A DNA stretch of 64,000 nucleotides from Bradyrhizobium diazoefficiens. Its GTDB lineage: Bacteria > Pseudomonadota > Alphaproteobacteria > Rhizobiales > Xanthobacteraceae. Positions within the stretch are counted from its first letter, which is position 1; each line of letters opens with the position of its first letter. Location of the stretch: the NCBI RefSeq assembly GCF_016616235.1, contig NZ_CP067100.1:1423001-1487000 (forward strand). Direction: 5' to 3'. Below the pieces are notes generated by a model. It saw only the letters and a program-made list of their open reading frames with translations. It did no database searches and was not told the DNA's origin. The translations under genes and the position numbers were made by a program. Shown piece after piece: positions 8,379 to 16,953 of the stretch.

Positions 8379-9899
8379 ATGGCCGAAAAACCCAAAAAAC
8401 CCCAGAAACTGAAGGCGCGGCTGCCGCGCGGGCTGGAGGATCGCGATCCCGCCGCGATCCGGGCGACGCGCGAGATGGTCGAGAAGATCCGCGCCGTCTA
8501 CGAGCTCTACGGCTTCGAGCCTGTGGAGACGCCGGCGATGGAATACACCGACGCGCTCGGAAAATTCCTGCCCGACCAGGACCGTCCGAACGAGGGCGTG
8601 TTCTCGTTCCAGGACGACGACGAGCAGTGGATCAGCTTGCGCTATGATCTGACCGCGCCGCTCGCGCGCTATGTCGGCGAGCGCTATGGCACCGACGCTT
8701 TGGTCCTGCCCTATCGCAGCTACCGCGTCGGTTACGTCTTCCGCAACGAAAAGCCCGGCCCCGGCCGCTTCCGCCAGTTCATGCAGTTCGATGCCGACAC
8801 GGTCGGCTCGGCAACGCCGGCGGCGGATGCCGAGATCTGCATGATGGCTGCTGATACGATGGAGGCGCTGGGCATCGCGCGCGGCTCTTATGTCGTGAAG
8901 GTCAACAATCGCAAAGTGCTCGACGGCGTCCTGGAAGCCATCGGGCTCGGTGGTGATGACAACGCGGGCCGCCGACTGACCGTGCTGCGCGCGATCGACA
9001 AGCTCGACAAGTTTTCCGCCGACGAAGTTCGCAAGCTGCTCGGTCCCGGACGATGGGATGGCGGCGAAGAAGGCAGGGGCGACTTCACCAAAGGCGCCAA
9101 GCTGAGCGATGCTGAAGCTGACGTCGTTCTCGCCATCACCAAGCCGCGTGACGATTGGAAAGAGGCGATCGCCGCGGCAGAAACCTATCTCGCCAAGAGC
9201 GAAATCGGTCAGGCCGGCGTAAGCGAGCTGGAAGAGATTGCAAAGCTGGTGACGGCGTCGGGTTATGGTGCGGACCGCATCAAGATCGATCCCTCCGTCG
9301 TGCGCGGTCTCGAATATTACACCGGCCCGGTCTACGAGGTCGAACTCCTGCTCGAGACCAAGGACGAGAAGGGGCGCCCGGTGCGGTTCGGCTCGGTCGG
9401 CGGCGGCGGACGTTACGACGGCCTCGTCTCGCGCTTCCGCGGTGAGCCGGTGCCGGCGACCGGTTTCTCGATCGGCGTCTCGCGGCTGCAGGCGGCGCTG
9501 ACGCTGCTCGGCAAGCTCGACACGCGGCCCGAGTTCGGACCCGTCGTCGTCACCGTATTCGACCGCGACCGTGTCGCCGAGTACCAGAAGATGGTGGCGA
9601 GCTTGCGCACCGCTGGCATCCGCGCCGAGCTCTATCTCGGCAATCCCAAGAATATGGGCAACCAGCTCAAATATGCCAACCGCCGCAACTCACCTTGCGT
9701 GATCATCCAGGGCTCGGACGAAAAGGCGCGCGGCGAGGTGCAGGTCAAGGATCTGATCGAGGGCGCGAAGGCGGCGGCCGCGATCGCCTCCAACCAGGAA
9801 TGGCGCGAGAGCCGCCCGGCGCAGTTCTCGTGCAGCGAAGCGGATCTCGTCGTGAAGGTGCACGAGGTTCTGGCGCGCCATGACGTAAAGTGGGGATAG
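8379..9899 (+). CDS. hisS: histidyl-tRNA synthetase
   Basis: 506-aa class II aminoacyl-tRNA synthetase that charges tRNA-His. Visible parts: N-terminal [15 protein letters not shown]; motif 1 region around [30 protein letters not shown], which contacts histidine and ATP; motif 2 [19 protein letters not shown]; histidine motif [12 protein letters not shown]; motif 3 near [12 protein letters not shown] and GFSIGVSRL; and a C-terminal anticodon-binding domain. It is longer than the E. coli enzyme (424 aa), as expected for the alphaproteobacterial type with an insert after the catalytic core (about 205-285 here). No hisZ or hisG neighbour is present. Confidence 0.97.
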   Translation: MAEKPKKPQKLKARLPRGLEDRDPAAIRATREMVEKIRAVYELYGFEPVETPAMEYTDALGKFLPDQDRPNEGVFSFQDDDEQWISLRYDLTAPLARYVGERYGTDALVLPYRSYRVGYVFRNEKPGPGRFRQFMQFDADTVGSATPAADAEICMMAADTMEALGIARGSYVVKVNNRKVLDGVLEAIGLGGDDNAGRRLTVLRAIDKLDKFSADEVRKLLGPGRWDGGEEGRGDFTKGAKLSDAEADVVLAITKPRDDWKEAIAAAETYLAKSEIGQAGVSELEEIAKLVTASGYGADRIKIDPSVVRGLEYYTGPVYEVELLLETKDEKGRPVRFGSVGGGGRYDGLVSRFRGEPVPATGFSIGVSRLQAALTLLGKLDTRPEFGPVVVTVFDRDRVAEYQKMVASLRTAGIRAELYLGNPKNMGNQLKYANRRNSPCVIIQGSDEKARGEVQVKDLIEGAKAAAAIASNQEWRESRPAQFSCSEADLVVKVHEVLARHDVKWG

Positions 9900-9917
9900 C
9901 CATTCCGGCAGGCCGTT

Positions 9918-9940
9918 ATGCCCGGGCTTGTCCCGGGCAT
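9918..9940. repeat. short palindrome, class C copy 1
   Basis: ATGCCCGGG, a CTTGT loop and CCCGGGCAT form a perfect 9-bp hairpin just after hisS. The same layout with a changed stem recurs at 27343-27365. It lies in the leader of the tautomerase gene. Confidence 0.6.
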
Positions 9941-9999
9941 CCACGTCTTGTTTGATGGCGATCGTCAATGGCCGGTGTCCGGCCGCAAGGGAGAGAAAA

Positions 10000-10203
10000 A
10001 TGCCTGAGATCACCGTCAGCATGGCCGAGGGCCGCACCGACGAGCAAAAGGCCGGTATGATGCGCGACATCACCCAGGCGCTGGTGAAGAATCTCGGCGT
10101 CGACGCCGATGCCGTCGTCATCCAGATTAACGAAGCCCCGCTCCGCCACAAGATGAAGGGCGGCAAGACCTTTGTGGAGCGCGCGGCGGCCGCGAAGAAG
10201 TGA
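10000..10203 (+). CDS. 4-oxalocrotonate tautomerase family protein
   Basis: 67-aa tautomerase. After removal of Met1 the chain starts with Pro (PEITVSMAEGRTDEQKAGMM), the catalytic base of this family. The rest fits the beta-alpha-beta subunit that forms hexamers: helix DEQKAGMMRDITQALVKNLG and strand AVVIQINEAP. Arg39 of the classical enzyme is not obvious here, so the substrate is unknown. The start was placed at ATG 10000 because of the AAGGGAGAG site 5-13 bases upstream and the required N-terminal Pro. Its neighbours, hisS and a thioesterase, do not define a pathway. Confidence 0.9.
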   Translation: MPEITVSMAEGRTDEQKAGMMRDITQALVKNLGVDADAVVIQINEAPLRHKMKGGKTFVERAAAAKK

Positions 10204-10210
10204 CGCGTTA

Positions 10211-10327
10211 GCGTCATTCCGGGGCGGCCCGCGAGGGCCGAACCCGGAATCTCGATCGACAATCTCTGGATTCTCGGGTGTGCAACCGCGCACCATAGTT
10301 CGCGCTTCGCGCGCCCTGGAATGACGA
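10211..10327. repeat. palindromic intergenic repeat, class D copy 2
   Basis: Runs from GCGTCATTCCGGGGCGG, with internal GGCCCGCGAGGGCC, to CGCGCGCCCTGGAATGACG. The ends GTCATTCC and GGAATGAC are exact inverted repeats. It fills the gap between the tautomerase and thioesterase genes. Related to 1408-1510 and 31971-32012. Confidence 0.7.
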
Positions 10328-10336
10328 GCAAGCACC

Positions 10337-10735
10337 ATGGACGCACGCGACTTCATCAAGGTCGGCATGAGCGCCGAGCGCACGCTGGTGGTCCCGGTGG
10401 AGCGCACCGTCGGGCATTTCGTGCCCGGCATGCCTTTTGTCTATGCGACGCCGATGATGATCCTGGAGATGGAGATGACGGCGGGCGATGCGATCCGCGC
10501 CGCGCTTCAGCCGGGCTGGGTCACCGTCGGCACCGAAGTCGACATTCGACATCTTGCGGCAGCTTTGGTCGGCGCGACGGTGCGGACCACCGCGAAAGTG
10601 GTCGCGGTCGAGCGCCGCGTCATCCGCTTCGAGGTCGAGGCGTTCGAGGGCACGCGCAAGCTCGGCGAGGGCCACCACGCGCGTGGGCTCGTCAACGTCG
10701 AGATGTTCAACAAGCGGCTGGCGGCGAAATCGTAG
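10337..10735 (+). CDS. hot-dog fold thioesterase (FlK-like)
   Basis: 132-aa thioesterase-family protein with a single hot-dog domain. Lined up by eye with fluoroacetyl-CoA thioesterase FlK, the catalytic triad appears conserved: Thr38 in YATPMM, Glu46 in ILEMEM and His72 in DIRHLAAAL, with matching spacing (8 and 26 residues). The late HHARGLVNVEMFNKRL also resembles the FlK C-terminus. This suggests hydrolysis of a small acyl-CoA; the Phe and Gly residues that give FlK its fluoro-selectivity were not checked, so fluoroacetate is not implied. It follows the tautomerase after a class D repeat and converges on proC. Confidence 0.88.
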   Translation: MDARDFIKVGMSAERTLVVPVERTVGHFVPGMPFVYATPMMILEMEMTAGDAIRAALQPGWVTVGTEVDIRHLAAALVGATVRTTAKVVAVERRVIRFEVEAFEGTRKLGEGHHARGLVNVEMFNKRLAAKS

Positions 10736-10853
10736 GGTGGGTTAGCCGCGCGGCTGCGCGGAAGCGTAGTCCGCTCGGCGTAACCCACCAACTTTGTTCC
10801 GCGGTCGCTGAAGCATGGTGGGTTACGCTGCGCTAACCCACCCTACGGCAACT
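10733..10853. repeat. large inverted repeat, class F
   Basis: Begins GTAGGGTGGGTTAG at the thioesterase stop and ends CTAACCCACCCTACGG just before the proC stop. The arms are perfect over at least 14 bases, with inner GTAACCCACCA / TGGTGGGTTAC forming a second nested stem. It fills the convergent junction and could form a cruciform or a two-way terminator hairpin. Confidence 0.8.
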
Positions 10854-10855
10854 CG

Positions 10856-11698
10856 TTACTTCGCCAGGTCCTTCGACCGCTGCGTCGCCGCCGCGATGGC
10901 GCGGATCATCAACTCCCGCAGGCCGGGCTCGCCCATCAGCACGCCGAGCGCCGCGGCCGTGGTGCCGCCGGGCGAGGTGACATTCTGGCGCAGCGTTGCG
11001 GAGGGAAGGTCCGTTTGGTGCAGCAGCTCGCCGGAGCCGGCGACGGTCTCACGCGCGAGCCTGGTCGCGAGCGCTTCGGGCAATCCGGCTTCGACGCCGG
11101 CCCGCGCGAGCTCCTCGGCGAGCAGGAACACATAGGCCGGGCCCGAGCCGGAGACAGCGGTCACTGCGTCCATCAGGCCTTCATCGTCGACCCATTCGAC
11201 CGCGCCGGTGGCGCGCAGCAAGGCGTCCGCCACCGCGCGCTGCGTGGTGCTGACATTGTTCGTTGCGACCGCCACGGTGATGCCGCGGCCGATCGCAGCA
11301 GGCGTGTTCGGCATCGCCCGCACCACGGCGCCGCCGATGACCTCCTCGAGCGCAGCGATCGTGGTTCCCGCCATGATCGAGACCACCGAGGTCTTGTCCG
11401 AGACGAACGATTTCAACTTGGCGCCGGCCTCGCGAAACATCTGCGGCTTCACCGCGACGACCATCGTCTCGACAAAGCCTGCCGCCGTGACGTCGGGATT
11501 GAGCGCGACGCCTCTTGCGGCAAGCGCGGTGATCTCGGGCGAGAGATGCGGATCGACCACCGCGACGCGGCGCGGATCGAGCCCGCCCGCCAGCCATCCG
11601 GTCAGCATCGCGCCGCCCATCTTGCCGGCGCCGGCGAGCAGGATGGTGCCGGAGATGTTTTTGAGAGTGCTGTTGTCTGCCACTGTGGTCACCACCAA
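10856..11698 (-). CDS. proC: pyrroline-5-carboxylate reductase
   Basis: 280-aa enzyme for the last step of proline synthesis, reducing pyrroline-5-carboxylate with NAD(P)H. An N-terminal Rossmann motif ILLAGAGKMGGAMLTGWL binds the cofactor, and the C-terminal signature is DAVTAVSGSGPAYVFLLAEEL with QTDLPSATLRQNVTSPGGTTAAAL. The start is uncertain: the longest frame begins with TTG at 11698, and in-frame GTG codons follow closely. In many alphaproteobacteria a YbjN gene lies next to proC, as here (11871-12371, same strand), which supports a functional or operon link. Confidence 0.95.
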   Translation of the reverse strand: MVVTTVADNSTLKNISGTILLAGAGKMGGAMLTGWLAGGLDPRRVAVVDPHLSPEITALAARGVALNPDVTAAGFVETMVVAVKPQMFREAGAKLKSFVSDKTSVVSIMAGTTIAALEEVIGGAVVRAMPNTPAAIGRGITVAVATNNVSTTQRAVADALLRATGAVEWVDDEGLMDAVTAVSGSGPAYVFLLAEELARAGVEAGLPEALATRLARETVAGSGELLHQTDLPSATLRQNVTSPGGTTAAALGVLMGEPGLRELMIRAIAAATQRSKDLAK

Positions 11699-11703
11699 TA
11701 CCG

Positions 11704-11851
11704 TTGTCGTCCCTGCGAACGCAGGGACCCATAACCACAGGCCGTTCTATTGGATCGAGAGCCGAGCAACAAGCATCGCGCGCTACGGTGAAATCACGCG
11801 GTATGGGTCCCGGATCGGCGCTTCGCTTCGCTGCGCTTATCCGGGACGACA
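11704..11851. repeat. palindromic intergenic repeat, class E copy 1
   Basis: Starts TTGTCGTCCCTGCGAACGCAG, continues with AGGGACCCATAACC, and ends GGTATGGGTCCCGGATCGG ... ATCCGGGACGACAG. The outer parts GTCGTCCC and GGGACGAC are inverted. It lies between proC and the YbjN gene. A similar 'GGTCCCGG...CCGGGAC' element is at 25009-25140. Confidence 0.65.
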
Positions 11852-11870
11852 GCAGAGAGAAAGGCGAGCC

Positions 11871-12371
11871 TTACGCCTCTCCGACCGTGTCGAACATCGC
11901 GGCATCCATGGCCTGCGCCGTGGTCTTGCCGGCCCACACCACGAACTGGAATGCCGGGAAGTACCGTTCGCAGGCGTGGATGGCGCCGGCGAGCATCGCC
12001 TCGCATTGCGCGGTGGAGGCGGTGAGCCCGCCCGGCAGCACCAGCGCCTGGCGATGCATGATCATGCCGGTGGTGGTCCAGAGGTCGAAATGGCCGACCC
12101 ACAATTGCTCGTTGACGGCGGCGACGAGCCGCTGCACCTCGGCCAGCCGCGGCACCGGAATCTTCATGTCGAACGCGCAGGCCAGATGCAGCGCCTCGAT
12201 CTCGCCCATCCAGGTGAAGGAGAGCTGGTAGTCGGTCCATTGTCCCTTGGAGACAATGGTGAGTTCGTCTTCGCCGGAGCGTTCGAACGGCCAGTTGTTG
12301 CTGGCCGCGATATCTTCGACCACCGCGAGCGGATGGCTTCTGGAATCGATAGTGCCTTCGAGCAGGGACAT
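11871..12371 (-). CDS. YbjN domain-containing protein
   Basis: 166-aa protein of the YbjN family ('bacterial sensory transduction regulator' domain), a fold related to type III secretion chaperones; biochemical role unknown. The core features are HPLAVVEDIAASNNWPFER, the central LACAFDMKIP and LWVGHFDLW, and the C-terminal FPAFQFVVW segment. I placed the start at ATG 12371 (MSLLEGTID); the frame is open further upstream, but that part contains a tandem repeat and is not protein-like. Upstream of proC on the same strand with a class E repeat between them, so co-transcription is possible. Confidence 0.9.
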   Translation of the reverse strand: MSLLEGTIDSRSHPLAVVEDIAASNNWPFERSGEDELTIVSKGQWTDYQLSFTWMGEIEALHLACAFDMKIPVPRLAEVQRLVAAVNEQLWVGHFDLWTTTGMIMHRQALVLPGGLTASTAQCEAMLAGAIHACERYFPAFQFVVWAGKTTAQAMDAAMFDTVGEA

Positions 12372-12787
12372 GCCGTCTCGACCTCTTGCCTTTTTGTTGT
12401 CTTTGATACGCACGCCGCCGGCCCGGCACGCTCCCTCAACGTCGCTATCGCGATTCCCCTCGGAGTCGCTGTCGCAATCCCCTCGGATCAGCGCGGGCCT
12501 GTCGCGGATCAAGTGATGTGATTTGCGGAATCTGCGCAACTGGCTGCCGAGTCCGTCCACAAGCGAGGACTCCTTCGTCCACAGCTGATCTCGGCCACAA
12601 TCGTTAACGAATGAGAACAAACCGGAATCGGATTTCGCCGATGCCGGGCCAACCCGTAATTCCGCCGCGCGGGGACTGGACCTCCAAGCCGGCATGGGAC
12701 CATGCGGTTTTTCCATGCGGAACACGCTTGCTGCGGCCGCCGGCTGGCGTCATATTTCCACCCAGGTCGCTCAATCCCGAGCGGCCG
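12372..12787. other. 416-bp divergent intergenic region (YbjN / FMN riboswitch)
   Basis: No convincing gene. It holds a 24/23-bp tandem duplication at 12441-12487 and must contain the promoters for the YbjN gene leftward and for the riboswitch-ribH transcript rightward. I could not pick clear -35/-10 boxes. Open frames here lack ribosome sites and protein-like composition. Confidence 0.6.
12441..12487. repeat. tandem duplication, about 24 bp x 2
   Basis: Two adjacent units, GTCGCTATCGCGATTCCCCT+CGGA (24 bases) and GTCGCTGTCGCAATCCCCTC+GGA (23 bases), differ by two substitutions and one deleted T. They lie 70-115 bases upstream of the YbjN start, within its presumed leader or promoter. Confidence 0.75.
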
Positions 12788-12943
12788 ATGTTCTCAGGGC
12801 GGGGTGAAAGTCCCCACCGGCGGTAAGGACCGAAAGGTCCAAGCCCGCGAGCGCCTTCCGTGAGGGTTACCCCGAAGGGAAGGGTCAGCAGATTCGGTGC
12901 AACTCCGAAGCCGACGGTTAAAGTCCGGATGAAAGAGAACGGT
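12788..12943 (+). promoter_or_regulatory. FMN riboswitch (RFN element)
   Basis: The conserved RFN blocks appear in order: TTCTCAGGGCGGGGTGAAAG, CCCACCGGCGGTAAGG, then AGCCCGCGAGCG, GGTCAGCAGATTCGGTG, AACTCCGAAGCCGACGGTTA and AGTCCGGATGAAAGAGAAC. The 5' TTCTC can pair with the 3' GAGAA to close helix P1. It lies 78 bases before the lumazine synthase ATG. By family knowledge FMN binding lowers expression of the downstream gene. The stretch 12944-13020 has no strong U-tract terminator, so control of translation seems more likely. Confidence 0.96.
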
Positions 12944-13020
12944 CGGTGGCAGACGCATCGCAAGGTGCGGCTGCTTGTCGTTCCGTGTGCCCTGATTCTG
13001 GTCCTTAACTGAGGAAAGCC

Positions 13021-13581
13021 ATGAATCAGATGTTACAAGATACCCAAGCCGAAACGTCCGAAATCATCCAAGCGCCGGTTCCGCAGGACCCGGCGCCCGA
13101 GCATCCGCGCTTTGCAAAGCCGCAGCGGGTGGCCTTCGTGCAGGCCTGCTGGCATCGCGACGTGGTCGCGGAAGCCCGCATCGCCTTCATGAAGGAGGCC
13201 GAAGCGCGCCACCTCACCCATGTCGACGTGTTTGAGGTGCCGGGTTCGTTCGAGATCCCGCTGCACGCGCAAGTCCTCGCCAAGACGCGGCGCTACACCG
13301 CGATCGTCGCGGCCGGGCTCGTCGTCGACGGTGGCATCTATCGCCACGAATTCGTCGCCGACACCGTGATCAAGGCGCTGATGGACGTGCAGCTGCGCAC
13401 CGAGGTGCCGGTGTTCTCGGCGGTGCTGACGCCGCAGCAATTCCACGAGACCGAAGTGCACTACGATTTCTTCCGCAAGCACTTTGCCATCAAGGGCGCC
13501 GAAGTCGCGGCCGCCTGCGCCGAGACATTGCACGGCCTCGAGCGCCTGCGCGGCCAGGTCGCGGCGGGGATCGTAGGATAG
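13021..13581 (+). CDS. ribH: 6,7-dimethyl-8-ribityllumazine synthase, type II (RibH2)
   Basis: 186-aa lumazine synthase, the penultimate enzyme of riboflavin synthesis. It carries the substrate-site segments VPGSFEIPLHAQVLA and AAGLVVDGGIYRHEFVADTV, in which His (YRHEF) matches the catalytic histidine. The wording of these motifs and the long N-terminal tail resemble the type II enzyme of rhizobia and Brucella rather than the standard icosahedral type. The ATG has GAGGAAAGCC just upstream. The FMN riboswitch directly before it shows flavin-dependent control. No ribBA, ribE or ribD gene accompanies it, so this is a separate riboflavin locus. Confidence 0.95.
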   Translation: MNQMLQDTQAETSEIIQAPVPQDPAPEHPRFAKPQRVAFVQACWHRDVVAEARIAFMKEAEARHLTHVDVFEVPGSFEIPLHAQVLAKTRRYTAIVAAGLVVDGGIYRHEFVADTVIKALMDVQLRTEVPVFSAVLTPQQFHETEVHYDFFRKHFAIKGAEVAAACAETLHGLERLRGQVAAGIVG

Positions 13582-13596
13582 CCACAACGAGGTTGT

Positions 13597-13625
13597 TCCG
13601 GGGGTGGCGGTCACGCCGCCCCGGA
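13597..13625. terminator. GC-rich hairpin between convergent ribH and DUF1700 genes
   Basis: TCCGGGGGTGGCGG, a TCA loop and CGCCGCCCCGGA pair with one extra G. It lies 16 bases after the ribH stop and 16 bases before the DUF1700 stop. There is no U-tract on either strand, so a two-way attenuating hairpin is only a guess. Confidence 0.4.
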
Positions 13626-13640
13626 CGTCCATGCATCGCC

Positions 13641-14213
13641 TTACGCGACCGGCTGTTCCGGCTTGAGCAGCCGATAATGCAGCCGCGCATAAGTGCCGAG
13701 CCATCGGACAGCGGCATTGAGTCCAAGCGCCAGGAGCGCACCGAAGCCTGCGCCCGTGGTCACCAGTGCGATGCCGGCGAGCCCGCGCAAGATCAGATTG
13801 ACGACGTGTCCGTCGCCAAAATGCTTGTAGACGCTGAGCAGCAATCCGATGCCGACGATTCCCAGCACGCACATCACGAAAGCGATCACGAGCAGGATGA
13901 GCAAGACCGCGAGCAGCAACGGCAGCAGCAGGACGATGTCGACCACGGCAAGGCCGCTCAGCGCAAACAGCGCGGCCGTCGAGTTGCGGAAGGAGTGATG
14001 GTTCTCCCACCGCCGCAATCCCGTCTCGGCGCGCAGCTCGCGCGCCAGCCGCCTGGGGTCGCCGAGCGCGGCGGCGACCTCTCGTTCCGATCGTCCTGAG
14101 GCGCGGGCCTCTTCGAAATGGGCGGCATAGTCGGAGAGGATGTCGTCGACCTCGGCCGAGGGCAGTCCCGCGAGTCCGTCGGCGAGGATGTGAAGGAAAT
14201 CGTCGCGGGTCAT
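13641..14213 (-). CDS. DUF1700 (HAAS) domain membrane protein
   Basis: 190-aa membrane protein. The N-terminal about 80 residues (MTRDDFLHILADGLAGLPSAEVDDILSDYAAHFEEA with GRSEREVAAALGDPRRLA) form the HAAS/DUF1700 helical domain, and the rest has three to four hydrophobic segments (LAVVDIVLLLPLLLAVLLI and others). These proteins are usually encoded next to PadR regulators and may act with them in membrane-linked signalling; mechanism unknown. The ATG at 14213 overlaps the stop of the upstream PadR gene by 4 bases, so the two are translationally coupled. Confidence 0.92.
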   Translation of the reverse strand: MTRDDFLHILADGLAGLPSAEVDDILSDYAAHFEEARASGRSEREVAAALGDPRRLARELRAETGLRRWENHHSFRNSTAALFALSGLAVVDIVLLLPLLLAVLLILLVIAFVMCVLGIVGIGLLLSVYKHFGDGHVVNLILRGLAGIALVTTGAGFGALLALGLNAAVRWLGTYARLHYRLLKPEQPVA

Positions 14214-14539
14214 CTGGCGTCTCCGAGGAGGCGGTCGACTGCGTCGGCAAAACTTCGCCAATCGCGCTTCTGCGAGGTAAAGGCGGCACGGCCGGCGGTC
14301 GTCAGCCGGTAGTATTTGCGCGGCGGGCCGCTGCTGGATTCCTCGAGGCGGGTGTCCACCAGGCCGTCATCCTGCATGCGCCGCATCAGCGGATAGATCG
14401 TGCCTTCACCCATGCCGACGCCGGCCGACAACGTGCTCGCAATCTCATAGGCATAGCTCTCGCCGCGCGCGAGCAGAGCGAGCACGCAGAGCTCCAGCGC
14501 GCCCTTCTTGAGCTGAACCTGATTCGTCGAGTCGGCCAT
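14210..14539 (-). CDS. PadR-family transcriptional regulator
   Basis: 109-aa winged-helix repressor. The opening KKGALELCVLALLARGESYAY, the recognition region STLSAGVGMGEGTIYPLMRRM and the wing SSSGPPRKYYRLTTAGRAAF are typical of PadR. The start at ATG 14539 is fixed by an AAGGAGG site; the frame runs further upstream, but that part is non-coding in character. It is first in a two-gene unit with DUF1700. The divergent serine hydrolase starts 97 bases away, so the shared intergenic region may hold its operator. Confidence 0.94.
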   Translation of the reverse strand: MADSTNQVQLKKGALELCVLALLARGESYAYEIASTLSAGVGMGEGTIYPLMRRMQDDGLVDTRLEESSSGPPRKYYRLTTAGRAAFTSQKRDWRSFADAVDRLLGDAR

Positions 14540-14635
14540 TTCCTCCTTGACTACACAGCTTTCGAGGGAGCTTATATAGCAAGGTACCATGCATTGCAAG
14601 GTATCTGTGAATACCTCGTTTCGGAGCAATTGGCT

Positions 14636-15724
14636 ATGGCTTCTCTCAACCGTCGTCATCTGCTGGCTTGTCTTGGCGCTAGCATCGTTCTTCCACGGGC
14701 TATGTCAGCGAGTGCCGCATCATCGGATGCGGCGGAGCGCCTCGCAGGGCTCGAGCAGGCCGGAAAGTTGCTCGGTCTGCATGCGTTGTTGGTCAACCAG
14801 GGCGGCAAGCTCGCGTTTGAGCATTACGGGCAAGGCGCGGACGAGCGCCTGGGCGCTCCCCTCGGCGATGTCGTCTTTGGTCCCGACGTGCTGCACGATC
14901 TGCGCTCTGTCTCGAAGAGCGTCGTCGGCCTCGCCTATGGCGTTGCGCTCGCGGAAGGCAAGGTGCCGCCGCCGGATGCAAAGCTCTACGCGCAGTTTCC
15001 GGAATATGCCGATCTCGCCGCGCAGCCCGGCCGTGACAAGCTCACGATCCATCATCTGCTCTCCATGACGCTCGGCTTCGAATGGGACGAGCTCACCATC
15101 GTTTACGGTGATCCACGCAATGGCGAGACGGCGATGGAAGCCGCGCCCGATCGCTATCGCTTCATTCTCGAACGTCCGATTCTCAGCGAGCCCGGCGTGA
15201 AATGGACCTATTGCGGCGGCGCCACCGCGCTGCTTGGCCGGCTCATTGCAAGGGGCACCGGCGAAGCTCTGCCGGCCTATTGCCGGCGGGTGCTGTTCGA
15301 TCCCATGGGCTTCGGTTCGTCCGACTGGAGCGTTGGCCGCGACGGCGAGCCGCGCGCAGCGTCAGGGGCGCGTCTCTTACCGCGCGATCTCGTCAAGATC
15401 GGTCAGCTCATGCTGGCGGGAGGCAACTGGAACGGAAAGTCGATCGTGTCGGCCGATTGGGTGGAGCGCGTGACCAGGCCGGTCGTGCCGATCAGCTTCG
15501 GCCGTCACTATGGCTATCACTGGTACATGGGCGATTTCGCCACCGCGCACCCATTGCACTGGTTCGGCGGAGTCGGCTGGGGCGGCCAGTATCTGTTCGT
15601 GATCCCCGCGCGCGATCTCGTCGTAGTGATCCACTGCGGAAACTATCAGCGGTCGGGCCAGGAGCAGACCGCGGTGATGCTCGCGCTGATGAGGGATGTG
15701 GTGTTGCCGGGCTTTGCGGCGTGA
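14636..15724 (+). CDS. exported serine hydrolase (class C beta-lactamase family)
   Basis: 362-aa beta-lactamase/D-aminopeptidase-like hydrolase. The N-terminus has twin arginines before a hydrophobic stretch (NRRHLLACLGASIVLP), so export may use the Tat route, though the motif is incomplete. The nucleophile motif SxxK is Ser91-Val-Ser-Lys94 in LRSVSKSVVG, and a tyrosine motif follows as WTYCGGATALLGRL. HYGYHWY and HWFGGVGWGGQYLFVIP fit the C-terminal part where the third motif lies. Such proteins act on peptides, esters or cell-wall fragments; being a true antibiotic beta-lactamase is unlikely. It is divergent from padR. Confidence 0.88.
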   Translation: MASLNRRHLLACLGASIVLPRAMSASAASSDAAERLAGLEQAGKLLGLHALLVNQGGKLAFEHYGQGADERLGAPLGDVVFGPDVLHDLRSVSKSVVGLAYGVALAEGKVPPPDAKLYAQFPEYADLAAQPGRDKLTIHHLLSMTLGFEWDELTIVYGDPRNGETAMEAAPDRYRFILERPILSEPGVKWTYCGGATALLGRLIARGTGEALPAYCRRVLFDPMGFGSSDWSVGRDGEPRAASGARLLPRDLVKIGQLMLAGGNWNGKSIVSADWVERVTRPVVPISFGRHYGYHWYMGDFATAHPLHWFGGVGWGGQYLFVIPARDLVVVIHCGNYQRSGQEQTAVMLALMRDVVLPGFAA

Positions 15725-15747
15725 GGTGACCTTGGCATCGCCAATAT

Positions 15748-15784
15748 AAAAAGGTGGGCACGGCGCGCTTCGCCTCTGCCCACC
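15748..15784 (-). terminator. rho-independent terminator of prs
   Basis: Read on the minus strand, GGTGGGCA and TGCCCACC form an 8-bp stem enclosing a GC-rich loop, followed by TTTTT. It lies 22 bases past the prs stop, in the junction with the convergent serine hydrolase gene. Confidence 0.8.
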
Positions 15785-15805
15785 CATGGAACTGCGAAAA
15801 TTAAC

Positions 15806-16759
<954 letters not shown>

Positions 16760-16953
16760 GGACGCTTCCTCCCGCGCTTTGCTGGATACGACGTTCAACA
16801 TCAGAGAATACCCACTGGCAGCACGGTTACGACGGGCGAGGAAATATCAGGCGAGAGGCCGCAATGGCAACCCGGGATGCTACGTTTTCCCTTCGAAAAT
16901 CCTGAGTCGGGCCAACGGCTTGGCAGCAAGTTGGGGCCGTGGTTTAGCGGGGG

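Noticed and set aside
12372..12725. N-terminal extension of the YbjN protein to 284 aa
   Set aside because: The upstream in-frame part has non-coding composition and includes a tandem DNA repeat. Similar proteins begin at the MSLLEGTID start.
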